A stretch of 16,263 bases of DNA from an uncultured Gemmatimonadota bacterium (GCA_946479895.1 CAMLHT010000057.1:1-16263); one strand, 5' to 3'. Numbered from the stretch's first letter, positions 7,654 to 14,373 are shown. Translations and numbers: made by a program. Notes: a model not told the origin generated them from the sequence alone.

Positions 7654-8091
7654 ATGGACGCACAATCCGACAACACCTGCGCCGCGTGCATCTCGCGGCG
7701 GAACTTCGTCGCGAAGTCCGCGGGCCTCGCCGCCGTCGCCGCGTTCTTCGCCGCCTGCGGTGAGGGCGGCGGCATCACCGATCCTGTGGGCGCGACGCAG
7801 GTCAAGGTCTCGAACTATCCCGGGCTCGCCACGCTGAACAAGCTCGTGCTCATCGACGGGCAGCGCGCGGCGAAGCGGACGGGCCCGGCCGCCTTCGCGG
7901 CCTACAGCCGCGCGTGCACGCACGAGGGCACGGCAGTCAACGTGACCGGCCAGGGCGCGGCGTTCGAGTGCCCGAACCACGGCGCGCGCTTCAACAACAA
8001 CGGCGAGGTCACGCTTGGACCCGCGCAGCGGAACCTGACGGTCCTCACCACGGCGTACGATGCGGCGACCGACATGCTGACGATAGGCTGA
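7654..8091 (+). CDS. Tat-exported Rieske [2Fe-2S] lipoprotein 2
   Basis: This is a 145-aa second Rieske protein. The ATG at 7654 follows GAGGG at 7647-7651, a short spacing. The signal SRRNFVAKSAGLAAVAAFFAAC combines a twin-arginine motif with a lipobox ending at Cys35, which predicts a Tat-exported lipoprotein anchored to the membrane. Cluster ligands are Cys88/His90 (CTHEG) and Cys106/His109 (CPNHGARF). As in the upstream paralogue, the disulfide cysteines of bc1-type proteins are absent and a CxxC pair (Cys9, Cys12) precedes the arginines. The two proteins are too different to be a recent duplication. Together with the two membrane proteins it completes a four-gene operon that ends at a hairpin. 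Confidence 0.92.
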   Translation: MDAQSDNTCAACISRRNFVAKSAGLAAVAAFFAACGEGGGITDPVGATQVKVSNYPGLATLNKLVLIDGQRAAKRTGPAAFAAYSRACTHEGTAVNVTGQGAAFECPNHGARFNNNGEVTLGPAQRNLTVLTTAYDAATDMLTIG

Positions 8092-8095
8092 GGGC

Positions 8096-8156
8096 GAGGG
8101 CGGAGGACGGAGGACGGAGTCTCCCCTCCGCCCTCCGCCCTCCATCCTCCGCCCTC
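8096..8156. terminator. Tandem-word hairpin between convergent genes
   Basis: The left arm at 8096-8119 and the right arm at 8133-8156 pair at 22 of 24 positions across a 13-nt loop. The arms are built from 7-base words (GGAGGAC on the left, CCTCCGC on the right). The element begins 4 bp after the Rieske-2 stop and overlaps the stop codon of the convergent kinase gene (8155-8157). A shared transcription stop for both operons is the natural reading, although there is no U-tract. Confidence 0.55.
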
Positions 8157-8856
8157 AGAAAAGCTCTCCCTGCGGCAGCTCGGGCTCCAGCCGCCGCCGA
8201 ACCTCCCGCGCGATCGCATCGATGGCCGTCGGCTCGGCGACCAGGTCGTACTCGCGGACGTCGAGCCGCATCACGGGGCAGTGACGGAAGCCCTCGATCC
8301 AGTGGTCGTATCGCTCGTGGAGCGCTACCCAGTAGTCGGCCGGGGTGTCGCGCTCCTTCGGGCGGCCGCGGCTGGCGATGCGTGACAGCATGACCTCGAC
8401 CGGGGCGTCGAGGTAGATCAGGAGGCGCGGCGGCTTCGCGGCCGGCGCATGGAGGAGCTCGGTATAGAGGCGGAGGTAGAGCGCCCACTCGTCGTCGGAG
8501 AGGATGCCCTGGTCATGCAGGCCGCGCGCGAAGATCTCCGCGTCCTCGTACCACGTGCGGTCGAGAATCCAGGCGCCGCCCTGGCCGCGCATCTTCCGCA
8601 TGCTCTGGAACCGGGTGGCCAGGAAGTGGAGCTGAAGGCTCAGCGCGTATCGCCGCATGGCCTCGGGGCCGCCGTAGAAGCGCTCGAGCCACGGATTGTC
8701 GTCGTCCACGCTCTCCAGGGCCAGCTGCAGGCCGAACCGGGCGGCGAGGGCGCGGGTGAGGGTCGTTTTTCCGGCGCCGACCATTCCGGCGATTGCGATG
8801 ACGAGCACTGGCGGGGCGAGCTGTCCGTGAAATAGGTTTGGCCGGAGACGTCTCAA
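8155..8856 (-). CDS. Deoxynucleoside kinase (dCK/dGK family)
   Basis: This is a P-loop deoxynucleoside kinase that phosphorylates a deoxynucleoside with ATP for nucleotide salvage in the cytosol. Visible motifs, numbered from the TTG at 8856 (233 aa), are Walker A GMVGAGKTT (24-32), the putative catalytic Glu in ALES (Glu48), DRTWYEDAEIFA (99-110) in place of the ERS/DRS motif, YLDAPVEVMLSRI (148-160), and an Arg-rich lid SRGRPKERD (162-170). The start is uncertain. TTG 8856 leaves only 18 bp to the divergent gvpF/L start, while GTG 8808 would put the P-loop close to the N-terminus, as is usual in the family, and leave 66 bp for promoters. I lean slightly to 8808 biologically but report the longest frame. 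The base specificity (dA, dG, dC) is not readable. Confidence 0.85.
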   Translation of the reverse strand: MRRLRPNLFHGQLAPPVLVIAIAGMVGAGKTTLTRALAARFGLQLALESVDDDNPWLERFYGGPEAMRRYALSLQLHFLATRFQSMRKMRGQGGAWILDRTWYEDAEIFARGLHDQGILSDDEWALYLRLYTELLHAPAAKPPRLLIYLDAPVEVMLSRIASRGRPKERDTPADYWVALHERYDHWIEGFRHCPVMRLDVREYDLVAEPTAIDAIAREVRRRLEPELPQGELF

Positions 8857-8874
8857 ACGATCAAGGAATCATCC
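8809..8874. promoter_or_regulatory. Candidate divergent promoter region of the gvp cluster
   Basis: Any promoter for the gvp operon must lie here or within the start of the kinase gene. The stretch contains a perfect 10-bp palindrome GAGACGTCTC (8845-8854), 20 bp before the gvpF/L-1 ATG, which could be an operator. AAGGA at 8863-8867 is a good Shine-Dalgarno sequence for gvpF/L-1. I see no strong -35/-10 pair, and the palindrome is short enough to be chance. Confidence 0.25.
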
Positions 8875-9705
8875 ATGACCGAAGCGCAGCAGGCTTCGCA
8901 ACAGGATAGGCTGTCTGACCCCGAAGCACAGGCTGCTGCGTCGAGCGCCCTCGAGGGCGGCAAGTACGTCTACTGCATCATCCGCAGCGACCGGGCTCGG
9001 GAGTTCGGCTCGATCGGCATCGGCGGCGGGCAGCGCGTGTACACCGTGGGCTTCAACAACCTGGCCGCGGTGGTCAGCGACACGCCGATCGTCATCTACG
9101 ACCCGACGCGCGAGAACGTGCTCGCGCACGAGTTCGTGAACGAGACCGTGATGCGCGAGCATACCGTGATCCCGATGTCCTTCGGCACGGTGTTCCGGTC
9201 CGAGGACGACGTCTCCGAGCTGCTCCGCTCGACGCACCAGGCGTTCAGCGACGTGCTCGACAAGATGCGCGACAAGATCGAGTTCGGGCTCAAGATCCTC
9301 TGGGAGCGCGAGAAGGTCATCGCGAATATCGAGCGCGACAACGACGAGATCCGCCGCCTCAAGGACGAGATCAGCCGCAACACGGCGAGCTCCACCTACT
9401 TCGCCCGCATGCAGCTCGGCCGCCTCATCGAGGGCGCGCTGGAAGAGATGAGCTCGCGTTACATCGGCGACATCCACGACTCCCTGAAGCCCGTGGCCGT
9501 CGCATCGCGGTCCAACAAGCCGATCGGCGACCGCATGATCCTCAACGCCGCGTTCCTCGTGGACCGGTCACAGGAGGCGGCGTTCGACGAGCGGGTGAAG
9601 GAAGTCAGCCGCAAGTACGACGACCTGCTTCGCTTCAAGTATTCGGGTCCCTGGCCGCCGTACAACTTCGTGAACATCAAGCTCAAGCTGGAGAAGGCAG
9701 ACTGA
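8875..9705 (+). CDS. gvpF: Gas vesicle protein GvpF/GvpL, copy 1
   Basis: This is a 276-aa accessory gas vesicle protein of the GvpL/GvpF family, minor components or assembly factors needed to form the protein-walled, gas-filled vesicle. The typical order is visible: the N-terminal strand YVYCIIR (31-37), VIPMSFGTVF (98-107), a charged helical region (about 139-195), MILNAAFLV (221-229) and the C-terminal signature GPWPPYNFV (258-266). About 28 extra polar residues precede the first strand. AAGGA at 8863-8867, 7 nt before the ATG, supports the start. It is the first gene of the cluster. Symbols F and L cannot be told apart reliably from sequence; this is the most canonical of the three copies here. 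Confidence 0.95.
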   Translation: MTEAQQASQQDRLSDPEAQAAASSALEGGKYVYCIIRSDRAREFGSIGIGGGQRVYTVGFNNLAAVVSDTPIVIYDPTRENVLAHEFVNETVMREHTVIPMSFGTVFRSEDDVSELLRSTHQAFSDVLDKMRDKIEFGLKILWEREKVIANIERDNDEIRRLKDEISRNTASSTYFARMQLGRLIEGALEEMSSRYIGDIHDSLKPVAVASRSNKPIGDRMILNAAFLVDRSQEAAFDERVKEVSRKYDDLLRFKYSGPWPPYNFVNIKLKLEKAD

Positions 9706-9710
9706 CCGCA

Positions 9711-9821
9711 GACGGTAGACCGTAGAACGTAGACCGTAGACTACGCTCTACGTTCTACGGTCTACGGTCTACGGTCTACGGTCTACGGTCTACGGTCTAC
9801 CGTCTACCAGCTACCAGCTAC
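9711..9821. repeat. Heptanucleotide tandem array with inverted arm before gvpG
   Basis: The gap between gvpF/L-1 and gvpG is almost wholly repeats. Six perfect tandem copies of GGTCTAC run from 9759 to 9800, then decay through CGTCTAC (9801-9807) and two CAGCTAC (9808-9821). Upstream, 9715-9742 carries the same word in reverse complement (GTAGACC, GTAGAAC, GTAGACC, GTAGACT). The result is a perfect 18-bp inverted repeat, 9715-9732 with 9748-9765, and many alternative pairings. The array ends 6 nt before the gvpG ATG (9828), leaving no recognisable Shine-Dalgarno sequence. Copy number could vary by slippage. The hairpin may attenuate transcription or set the ratio of gvpF/L-1 to downstream products; this is inference. 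Confidence 0.9.
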
Positions 9822-9827
9822 CACCAC

Positions 9828-10130
9828 ATGGGCCTCCTCAAGCACGTCCTCTTCTGGCCCGTCACCGGGCCCATCGCCGGCATCGAGTGGTCGATGAACC
9901 AGGTGATGAAGGTCGTCGAGGAAGAGCTCACCGACGACACCATCGTCAAGCAGGACTTCATGGCCCTCCAGATGAAGCTCGAGCTTGGCGAGATCGACGA
10001 CGAGGAGTACGCCCGGGAGGAAGCGGTGATCATGGCCCGCCTGCGTGAGGTCCGCGCCTGGCGCGAGCGGCTCGGCAAGTCCGTCGCCGGGGGACCCGTA
10101 CGCGTCGCCCGGGAGCCAGGCGAGGGGTGA
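9828..10130 (+). CDS. gvpG: Gas vesicle protein GvpG
   Basis: This 100-aa protein matches the GvpG family, a small helical accessory protein required for gas vesicle assembly. The N-terminal hydrophobic/Pro segment MGLLKHVLFWPVTGPIAGIE, a middle with EEELTDD, and the acidic ELGEIDDEEYAREE (52-65) are the usual hallmarks. The residues after about 83 are an unconserved tail. Initiation at ATG 9828 has no Shine-Dalgarno sequence because the heptamer repeats run almost to the start codon. The stop overlaps the GTG start of the ATPase gene as GTGA (10127-10130), so the two are translationally coupled. Confidence 0.93.
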   Translation: MGLLKHVLFWPVTGPIAGIEWSMNQVMKVVEEELTDDTIVKQDFMALQMKLELGEIDDEEYAREEAVIMARLREVRAWRERLGKSVAGGPVRVAREPGEG

Positions 10131-11956
10131 ACGACGGCCCGGCGCTGATCGCGCGGCTCGCGCCGGTCACGCTGGTCGTCGGCAAGGGCGGCGTAGGCAA
10201 GACGACCGTGGCGGCAGCCCTCGCGTCGCATTTCGCATCCGCGGGTCAGCGCACCTTGGTCGTCACCACCGATCCGGCGGGCACGCTCCTCTCGGCCCTG
10301 GGCCAGCCCCTCGTCCGCACCACCCGGCCGGTGCGCCTTCGCCCCGCGCTGGACGCCTGGGCGTTCGACACCGCGGCCCTGCGCGACGAGTTCCTCGCCA
10401 CCTGGCGCGACCCCGTTTCGACGATCCTCGACCGCGGCACCTACCTCGACGCCGACGACATCGCCGGGCTCGTGGACGCCGCGCTCCCCGGCGCCGACGA
10501 GATCTTCGCCGTCCTCACGCTCGGTGACGTCCTCGCGAAATCCGGCCCGGATGCGTACGAGCGCGTCATCGTCGACACCGCGCCCACGGGTCACACGCTC
10601 CGCCTCCTGACGCTTCCCCGCTCCTTCGACGCGCTCGTCCGGCTGCTCGACGCCATGCAGGAGAAGCACCGCTTCATGGTGCGCGCGCTGACGCACCGCT
10701 ATCGCAGCGACGCCGCCGACGCGTTGATCGCGGACCTGCGGGAGCGTGTCGACGCGCTCCAGAAGATCCTCACCGACCGGAGGCGCTGCGCCGCCGTGCT
10801 GGTCACCCGTCCCGAGCCGGTCGTGCTCGCCGAGACGGAACGCTACGCGGCGGCGCTGCAGCTCGCGGGAATCGCCGTCGTGGCGACCATCATGAACGTC
10901 GCCGACAGCGCGATCCCCGAGACGGCCGCCGCGCCCGGCGATGTGTTCCGGGTGCCGACCCTCGACGACCCGTCCACGCTGCTCTCGGCCATGGGTACGC
11001 CGGCCTCGCCACGCGCCAGCGGAGCGCCTGCGACGACCAGCGGGGCTGCGTCGAGCGACTCATCCGCCGAGACGATCGTGGCGTCGGCCAGGAGCCTGAC
11101 CGTCGTCGGCGGAAAGGGAGGCGTCGGCAAGACGACCACCGCCTGTGCCGTCGCGCTGCGGTCGGCCGAGACTGGGCACAGGACTCTGCTCGTGTCCACC
11201 GATCCGGCGCCGTCGGTCGGCGACGCGCTCGGGATCTCCATCGGTGACGCGGAAGCCGAGGTCGCGCCCAACCTCGCGGCCCGGCAGATGGACGCCACCT
11301 CCGCCTTCAACAGCTTCCGCGACCAGTATCGCGACCGCATCGACGGGCTCTTCGAGGGCCTGGCTGGCCGCGGCGTCGACATCGCCCATGACCGCGAGAT
11401 CATCCGGGACCTCATGGCGCTCGCCCCGCCCGGTGTCGACGAGCTCTACGCGCTCACCGTCCTCGGCGAGGAGCTCGAGAAGGGACGGTTCGACAGGATC
11501 GTCATCGACCCCGCTCCCACCGGTCACCTGCTGCGGCTGCTCGACATGCCGGCAATGGCGGTGGAGTGGTCGCACCAGCTCATGCGCATGATGCTCAAGT
11601 ACCGCGAGGTCGTCGGCCTCGGCGAGGCGGCCCAGGATCTCCTCGTCTTCGCGAAGCGCACCCGGGCGCTCGATGAGCGCTTTCACGATCGCCAGCGCTC
11701 GGCGACCATCCTCGTCGCGCTCGATGAGCCGCTCGTCCGCGAGGAGACCTCGCGGCTGACGCGGGAGCTCGCGTCCCGCGGCCTGAGCGTCGGCGGAATC
11801 CTCTGGAATCGCGCTTCGGCATCGACGCCGCCACTTCCAACGGACCAGCCGATTCCCCAGTTTTTCGCACCCCCGGCGTCGCCGCCGCCCGTCGGCATCG
11901 CCGCCATTCGCCGATGGGCCTCCACGTGGGGATCCCTGAGCGCCGGACACCGCTGA
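10127..11956 (+). CDS. Tandem ArsA/Get3-like ATPase within the gvp cluster
   Basis: This 609-aa cytosolic ATPase has two fused ArsA/Get3-type halves. Half 1 has deviant Walker A GKGGVGKTT (19-27), TTDPAGTLLSALG (47-59) and switch II DTAPTGHTLRLL (150-161). Half 2 has GKGGVGKTT (329-337), STDPAPSVGDALG (357-369) and DPAPTGHLLRLL (461-472). An Ala/Ser/Thr-rich linker (about 290-320) joins them. Only two cysteines exist (Cys221, Cys340), so neither the Get3 zinc CxxC nor the ArsA arsenite-binding cysteine triad can form. Arsenic transport is therefore unlikely, and no arsB or arsR is near. GTG start and both ends couple it tightly to gvpG and gvpF/L-2 (2-bp gap), so a role in gas vesicle assembly, for example as a chaperone for hydrophobic Gvp subunits, is inferred. 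It stands in a cluster where no GvpN is visible. Confidence 0.93.
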   Translation: MNDGPALIARLAPVTLVVGKGGVGKTTVAAALASHFASAGQRTLVVTTDPAGTLLSALGQPLVRTTRPVRLRPALDAWAFDTAALRDEFLATWRDPVSTILDRGTYLDADDIAGLVDAALPGADEIFAVLTLGDVLAKSGPDAYERVIVDTAPTGHTLRLLTLPRSFDALVRLLDAMQEKHRFMVRALTHRYRSDAADALIADLRERVDALQKILTDRRRCAAVLVTRPEPVVLAETERYAAALQLAGIAVVATIMNVADSAIPETAAAPGDVFRVPTLDDPSTLLSAMGTPASPRASGAPATTSGAASSDSSAETIVASARSLTVVGGKGGVGKTTTACAVALRSAETGHRTLLVSTDPAPSVGDALGISIGDAEAEVAPNLAARQMDATSAFNSFRDQYRDRIDGLFEGLAGRGVDIAHDREIIRDLMALAPPGVDELYALTVLGEELEKGRFDRIVIDPAPTGHLLRLLDMPAMAVEWSHQLMRMMLKYREVVGLGEAAQDLLVFAKRTRALDERFHDRQRSATILVALDEPLVREETSRLTRELASRGLSVGGILWNRASASTPPLPTDQPIPQFFAPPASPPPVGIAAIRRWASTWGSLSAGHR

Positions 11957-11958
11957 TC

Positions 11959-12756
11959 ATGGCTCGCCTCTTCTATGTCTACGGCATCGTCCCCGCCGGC
12001 GCGGCGACGTCCGGCGCGCCCCTCGGCATCGACGACACCACGGTGTCGGCGGTGGCGGAGGGGACGGTCGCGGCCCTGGCGTCGGAGCTGACCGGCGATG
12101 AGTACGAGCCGGACACCATCGCGGCGATGAGCCGGGACATGGAATGGGTCGCGGCACGCGCCACGGCCCATGACCTCGTGCTCACCTGGGCGAGCGATCG
12201 CGGGCCGGTCATTCCGCTGCCGATGTTCTCCTCGACCTTCGGATCGGTGGACGCGGTTCGGACGATGCTTCGGGATCGCGCCGGCGACCTCCGCGCGGTG
12301 CTCGATCGCGTCGCGCGCGGCCGCGAGTACGCGCTGCGGGTCTATCGGGTGGACGCCGAGCTCAGGGCCGCGCTGCCGGCGCTCAGTGAGGAGGTGGCCG
12401 CGCTGAAGAGCGCCGCCGATGCCGCATCGCCGGGCCAGCGCTATCTCCTGGAGCGAAAGCTGGACGAGCGGATGAAGGAGGAGCTGCGCGTGACGAGCCA
12501 GCGCATCGCCGGTGAGATTCGCGAGTCGCTCGCGGCGGAGGCCGTCGAGTCGGCGACGTCGCCGATACCGCGTGGCGCCACCGACGCCCCGGGGACGATG
12601 ATCCTCAACGCGGCCTTTCTCGTCGCGCCCGACCGGCTGCGCGCGTTTCAGGAGCGTCTCACGTCCATCGTCGAGCTGCGCCAGCCCGCCGGATTCCGCT
12701 TCGACTTCACCGGGCCGTGGCCGCCCTATCACTTCTCCGAAGTGAGCGCCCGGTGA
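11959..12756 (+). CDS. gvpL: Gas vesicle protein GvpF/GvpL, copy 2
   Basis: This is a 265-aa GvpL/GvpF-family accessory protein. The ATG at 11959 lies 2 bp after the ATPase stop and begins directly with the family's first strand (MARLFYVYGIVPAG), so it is preferred to the in-frame ATG at 11914 inside the ATPase gene. Other family segments are VIPLPMFSSTFGS (84-96), a charged helical middle (about 130-195), TMILNAAFLV (213-222) and the C-terminal FTGPWPPYHFS (250-260). The stop overlaps the GTG start of the next gene as GTGA (12753-12756). It is clearly distinct in sequence from copy 1, so the paralogues probably have separate assembly roles. The F versus L letter is arbitrary. Confidence 0.94.
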   Translation: MARLFYVYGIVPAGAATSGAPLGIDDTTVSAVAEGTVAALASELTGDEYEPDTIAAMSRDMEWVAARATAHDLVLTWASDRGPVIPLPMFSSTFGSVDAVRTMLRDRAGDLRAVLDRVARGREYALRVYRVDAELRAALPALSEEVAALKSAADAASPGQRYLLERKLDERMKEELRVTSQRIAGEIRESLAAEAVESATSPIPRGATDAPGTMILNAAFLVAPDRLRAFQERLTSIVELRQPAGFRFDFTGPWPPYHFSEVSAR

Positions 12757-12995
12757 GCGACGACCTCGAGGAGGGCAATCTCGTCCTGAGCGACCTGATC
12801 AACCGCGTGCTCGACACCGGCGTCGTGATCAGTGGCCATGTGACGATCTCCATCGCCGACGTGGACCTGCTCGAGCTCGACCTCAAGCTGCTCCTCACGT
12901 CCATCGAGACGGCGTCGCGCCGCCAGATGCGCTTCGACAACCCGCCGCAGGCCGATGCCGACCCATCTCTACTGCCTGCTCCCCCGCGGAAGTAG
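12753..12995 (+). CDS. gvpJ: GvpA/J-family gas vesicle protein (short, GvpJ/GvpS-like)
   Basis: This 80-aa protein is a member of the GvpA/J/M/S family, minor relatives of the shell protein thought to act in nucleation or at the vesicle tips. The family core spans about 11-54: LSDLINRVLDTGVVISGHV, TISIADVDLLELDLKLLLTSIE. ISGHVTISIADVDL differs from the GvpA shell sequence ([14 protein letters not shown]), so it is not the major shell protein. Initiation is at GTG 12753, overlapping the previous stop; a longer in-frame reading from 12717 would lie inside gvpF/L-2 and is not preferred. The Pro-rich last 20 residues are encoded in DNA shared with the start of gvpF/L-3, a 41-nt overlap. Letter J versus S is uncertain. 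Confidence 0.9.
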   Translation: MSDDLEEGNLVLSDLINRVLDTGVVISGHVTISIADVDLLELDLKLLLTSIETASRRQMRFDNPPQADADPSLLPAPPRK

Positions 12996-13686
12996 CGCGG
13001 CCCCGGCCGCGCCCGTGCGCGTCCTGAACGCGGGGCCAGCCGAGGCCTGGGTCGCCGATACCGGGGAGCCGCTGCTCTCGCGCGATGCGCGTGTCGCTGC
13101 CCGCGCGACCATCGAACACGATCGCGTGGTGTCGGGCTCACTGGCGCAGGGCGTCACGCCGGTTCCCGCGGCGCTCGCAGATCCGTACCCCGACGATCGA
13201 GCCGCCGTTGCCGACGTCGCGAGCCACGCCGAAGCGATCGCGGCTGCGTTCCCGGCGATCGCCGGCATGGTCGAGATGACGACCATCATCGCCCTCCACG
13301 ACGACCCCCCGCCGGGCGACGTCCCCGGACGCGGCCGGGCCTATATCGAGCAGCTCCGCAGCGCCCCGGCCCGGGCCGCCGCGATTGGCGACCGGATCGC
13401 GAAGGAGATGTCGCGGCGATTCCCGGACAGCGCCCGTCGTGCGGATGGGTCGCGGATCGCCATCTCCCACCTGATCCCCGTGACGGCCGCCGGATATTAC
13501 CGGGAGACCGCTCGCTCGTCGGAAGGGGATGGATATCGAATCGTCGTCGACGGTCCGCGGGCGCCGTACAGCTTCGCCATGTTCGCTCCGCGCCGGGGAT
13601 TGATCACGCCCCTGTGGCTGGGGACGACGACGCTGAGAGCTGAGCGGCACGATTCTGGCGAGCCGGACCATGACGAACCCGCCTGA
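12955..13686 (+). CDS. gvpF: Divergent GvpF/GvpL-family protein, copy 3
   Basis: This 243-aa protein reads as a strongly diverged GvpL/GvpF paralogue. It starts MPTHLYCLLP, matching the family's first strand, with the ATG inside the previous gene (41-nt overlap). ASHAEAIAAAFPAI (89-102) sits where the other copies have the VIPM/F segment, which is lost. The late helical part (about 127-155) contains AYIEQLRSAPARAAAIGDRI. The C-terminal signature GPWPPY is replaced by GPRAPYSFA (200-208). The charged coiled middle of copies 1 and 2 is much reduced. Its place between two certain gvp genes supports the call. Its end overlaps gvpK by 17 nt. It may have a structural rather than enzymatic role; function within the family is open. 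Confidence 0.8.
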   Translation: MPTHLYCLLPRGSSAAPAAPVRVLNAGPAEAWVADTGEPLLSRDARVAARATIEHDRVVSGSLAQGVTPVPAALADPYPDDRAAVADVASHAEAIAAAFPAIAGMVEMTTIIALHDDPPPGDVPGRGRAYIEQLRSAPARAAAIGDRIAKEMSRRFPDSARRADGSRIAISHLIPVTAAGYYRETARSSEGDGYRIVVDGPRAPYSFAMFAPRRGLITPLWLGTTTLRAERHDSGEPDHDEPA

Positions 13687-14017
13687 ACCCGGCCCGAAGG
13701 GCCCCGCGCTCGACGAGTCCGTTGGCGACCTTATTGCGCTCGCCAACGCGCTTCCCGAACGGATCAATGCCGATCCGGAGAAGGTGGAGCAGGGCCTTGC
13801 GCGGCTTGTCCTTACGGTGATAGAACTGCTTCGCCGCGTACTCGAGCATCAGGCCGTCCGGAGGATGGACGGCGGAGGGCTCACGGACGAGCAGGTCGAG
13901 CGCCTTGGCCTCGCCCTGCTGCGGTTGAATGAAAGAATGGGAGACCTGAAGCAGACGTTTGGACTGACCGATGAAGATCTCAGGATCGACCTCGGCCCGC
14001 TGGGCGAACTGCGGTAG
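13670..14017 (+). CDS. gvpK: Gas vesicle protein GvpK
   Basis: This 115-aa protein is a clear GvpK, a small helical accessory protein needed for proper gas vesicle formation. The conserved core runs from about 41 to 115: GLARLVLTVIELLRRVLEHQ, AVRRMDGGGLTDEQVERLG, LNERMGDLKQTFGL and DLRIDLGPLGEL. The ATG at 13670 overlaps the end of gvpF/L-3 by 17 nt. The first 30 residues are Pro/Gly-rich and variable, as is common. Length is normal for the family. It is followed after 23 bp by another GvpA/J-family gene. Confidence 0.95.
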   Translation: MTNPPEPGPKGPALDESVGDLIALANALPERINADPEKVEQGLARLVLTVIELLRRVLEHQAVRRMDGGGLTDEQVERLGLALLRLNERMGDLKQTFGLTDEDLRIDLGPLGELR

Positions 14018-14040
14018 TCAGCGCCGAACCCGGAGAGACC

Positions 14041-14364
14041 TTGCCAGAGCTCGTCACCCCGAACCGCAGTCATGGACTTGTCGACATCCTGGACCGGGTG
14101 CTCGACAAGGGGCTCGTGATCGCCGGTGACATCAAGATCAATCTCGCCAACGTCGAGCTGCTGACGATCCAGGTGCGACTGCTCATCTGCTCGATCGACA
14201 AGGCCGAGCAGATCGGCCTGAACTGGTGGCGCAACGATCCCCGGCTCAGCGTCGGGGCGCCGGGGCAGATCGCCGCCGGCGGCGACCTCGATGCCCGGCT
14301 CGAGCGCATCGAGCGGCAGCTCTCCACCCTCGCCGAAAGCTCCGGCAAGCCGGCGAAGCGCTGA
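14041..14364 (+). CDS. gvpJ: GvpA/J-family gas vesicle protein with coiled tail
   Basis: This 107-aa protein starts at TTG 14041, supported by GGAGAG just upstream (about 14031-14036) and by the absence of an in-frame ATG. The GvpA/J core is about 11-64: [42 protein letters not shown] and AEQIGLNWWRNDP. IAGDIKINLANVEL marks it as a GvpJ/M/S-type minor protein rather than the shell GvpA. After a Gly/Ala linker, residues about 82-98 (DLDARLERIERQLSTLA) have heptad spacing for a short coiled coil. It lies between gvpK and gvpA. The J, M or S letter cannot be fixed from sequence alone. Confidence 0.9.
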   Translation: MPELVTPNRSHGLVDILDRVLDKGLVIAGDIKINLANVELLTIQVRLLICSIDKAEQIGLNWWRNDPRLSVGAPGQIAAGGDLDARLERIERQLSTLAESSGKPAKR

Positions 14365-14373
14365 CCGGCCGCG

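Noticed and set aside
9711..9821. Heptamer array considered as a CRISPR array or tRNA-like structure
   Set aside because: Units are 7 bp with no spacers, no cas genes are near, and no cloverleaf or CCA-type features are present.
10127..11956. Arsenite efflux ATPase (ArsA) as the function
   Set aside because: Arsenite-binding cysteines are missing, and no arsB, arsD or arsR is nearby; both flanks are gvp genes.
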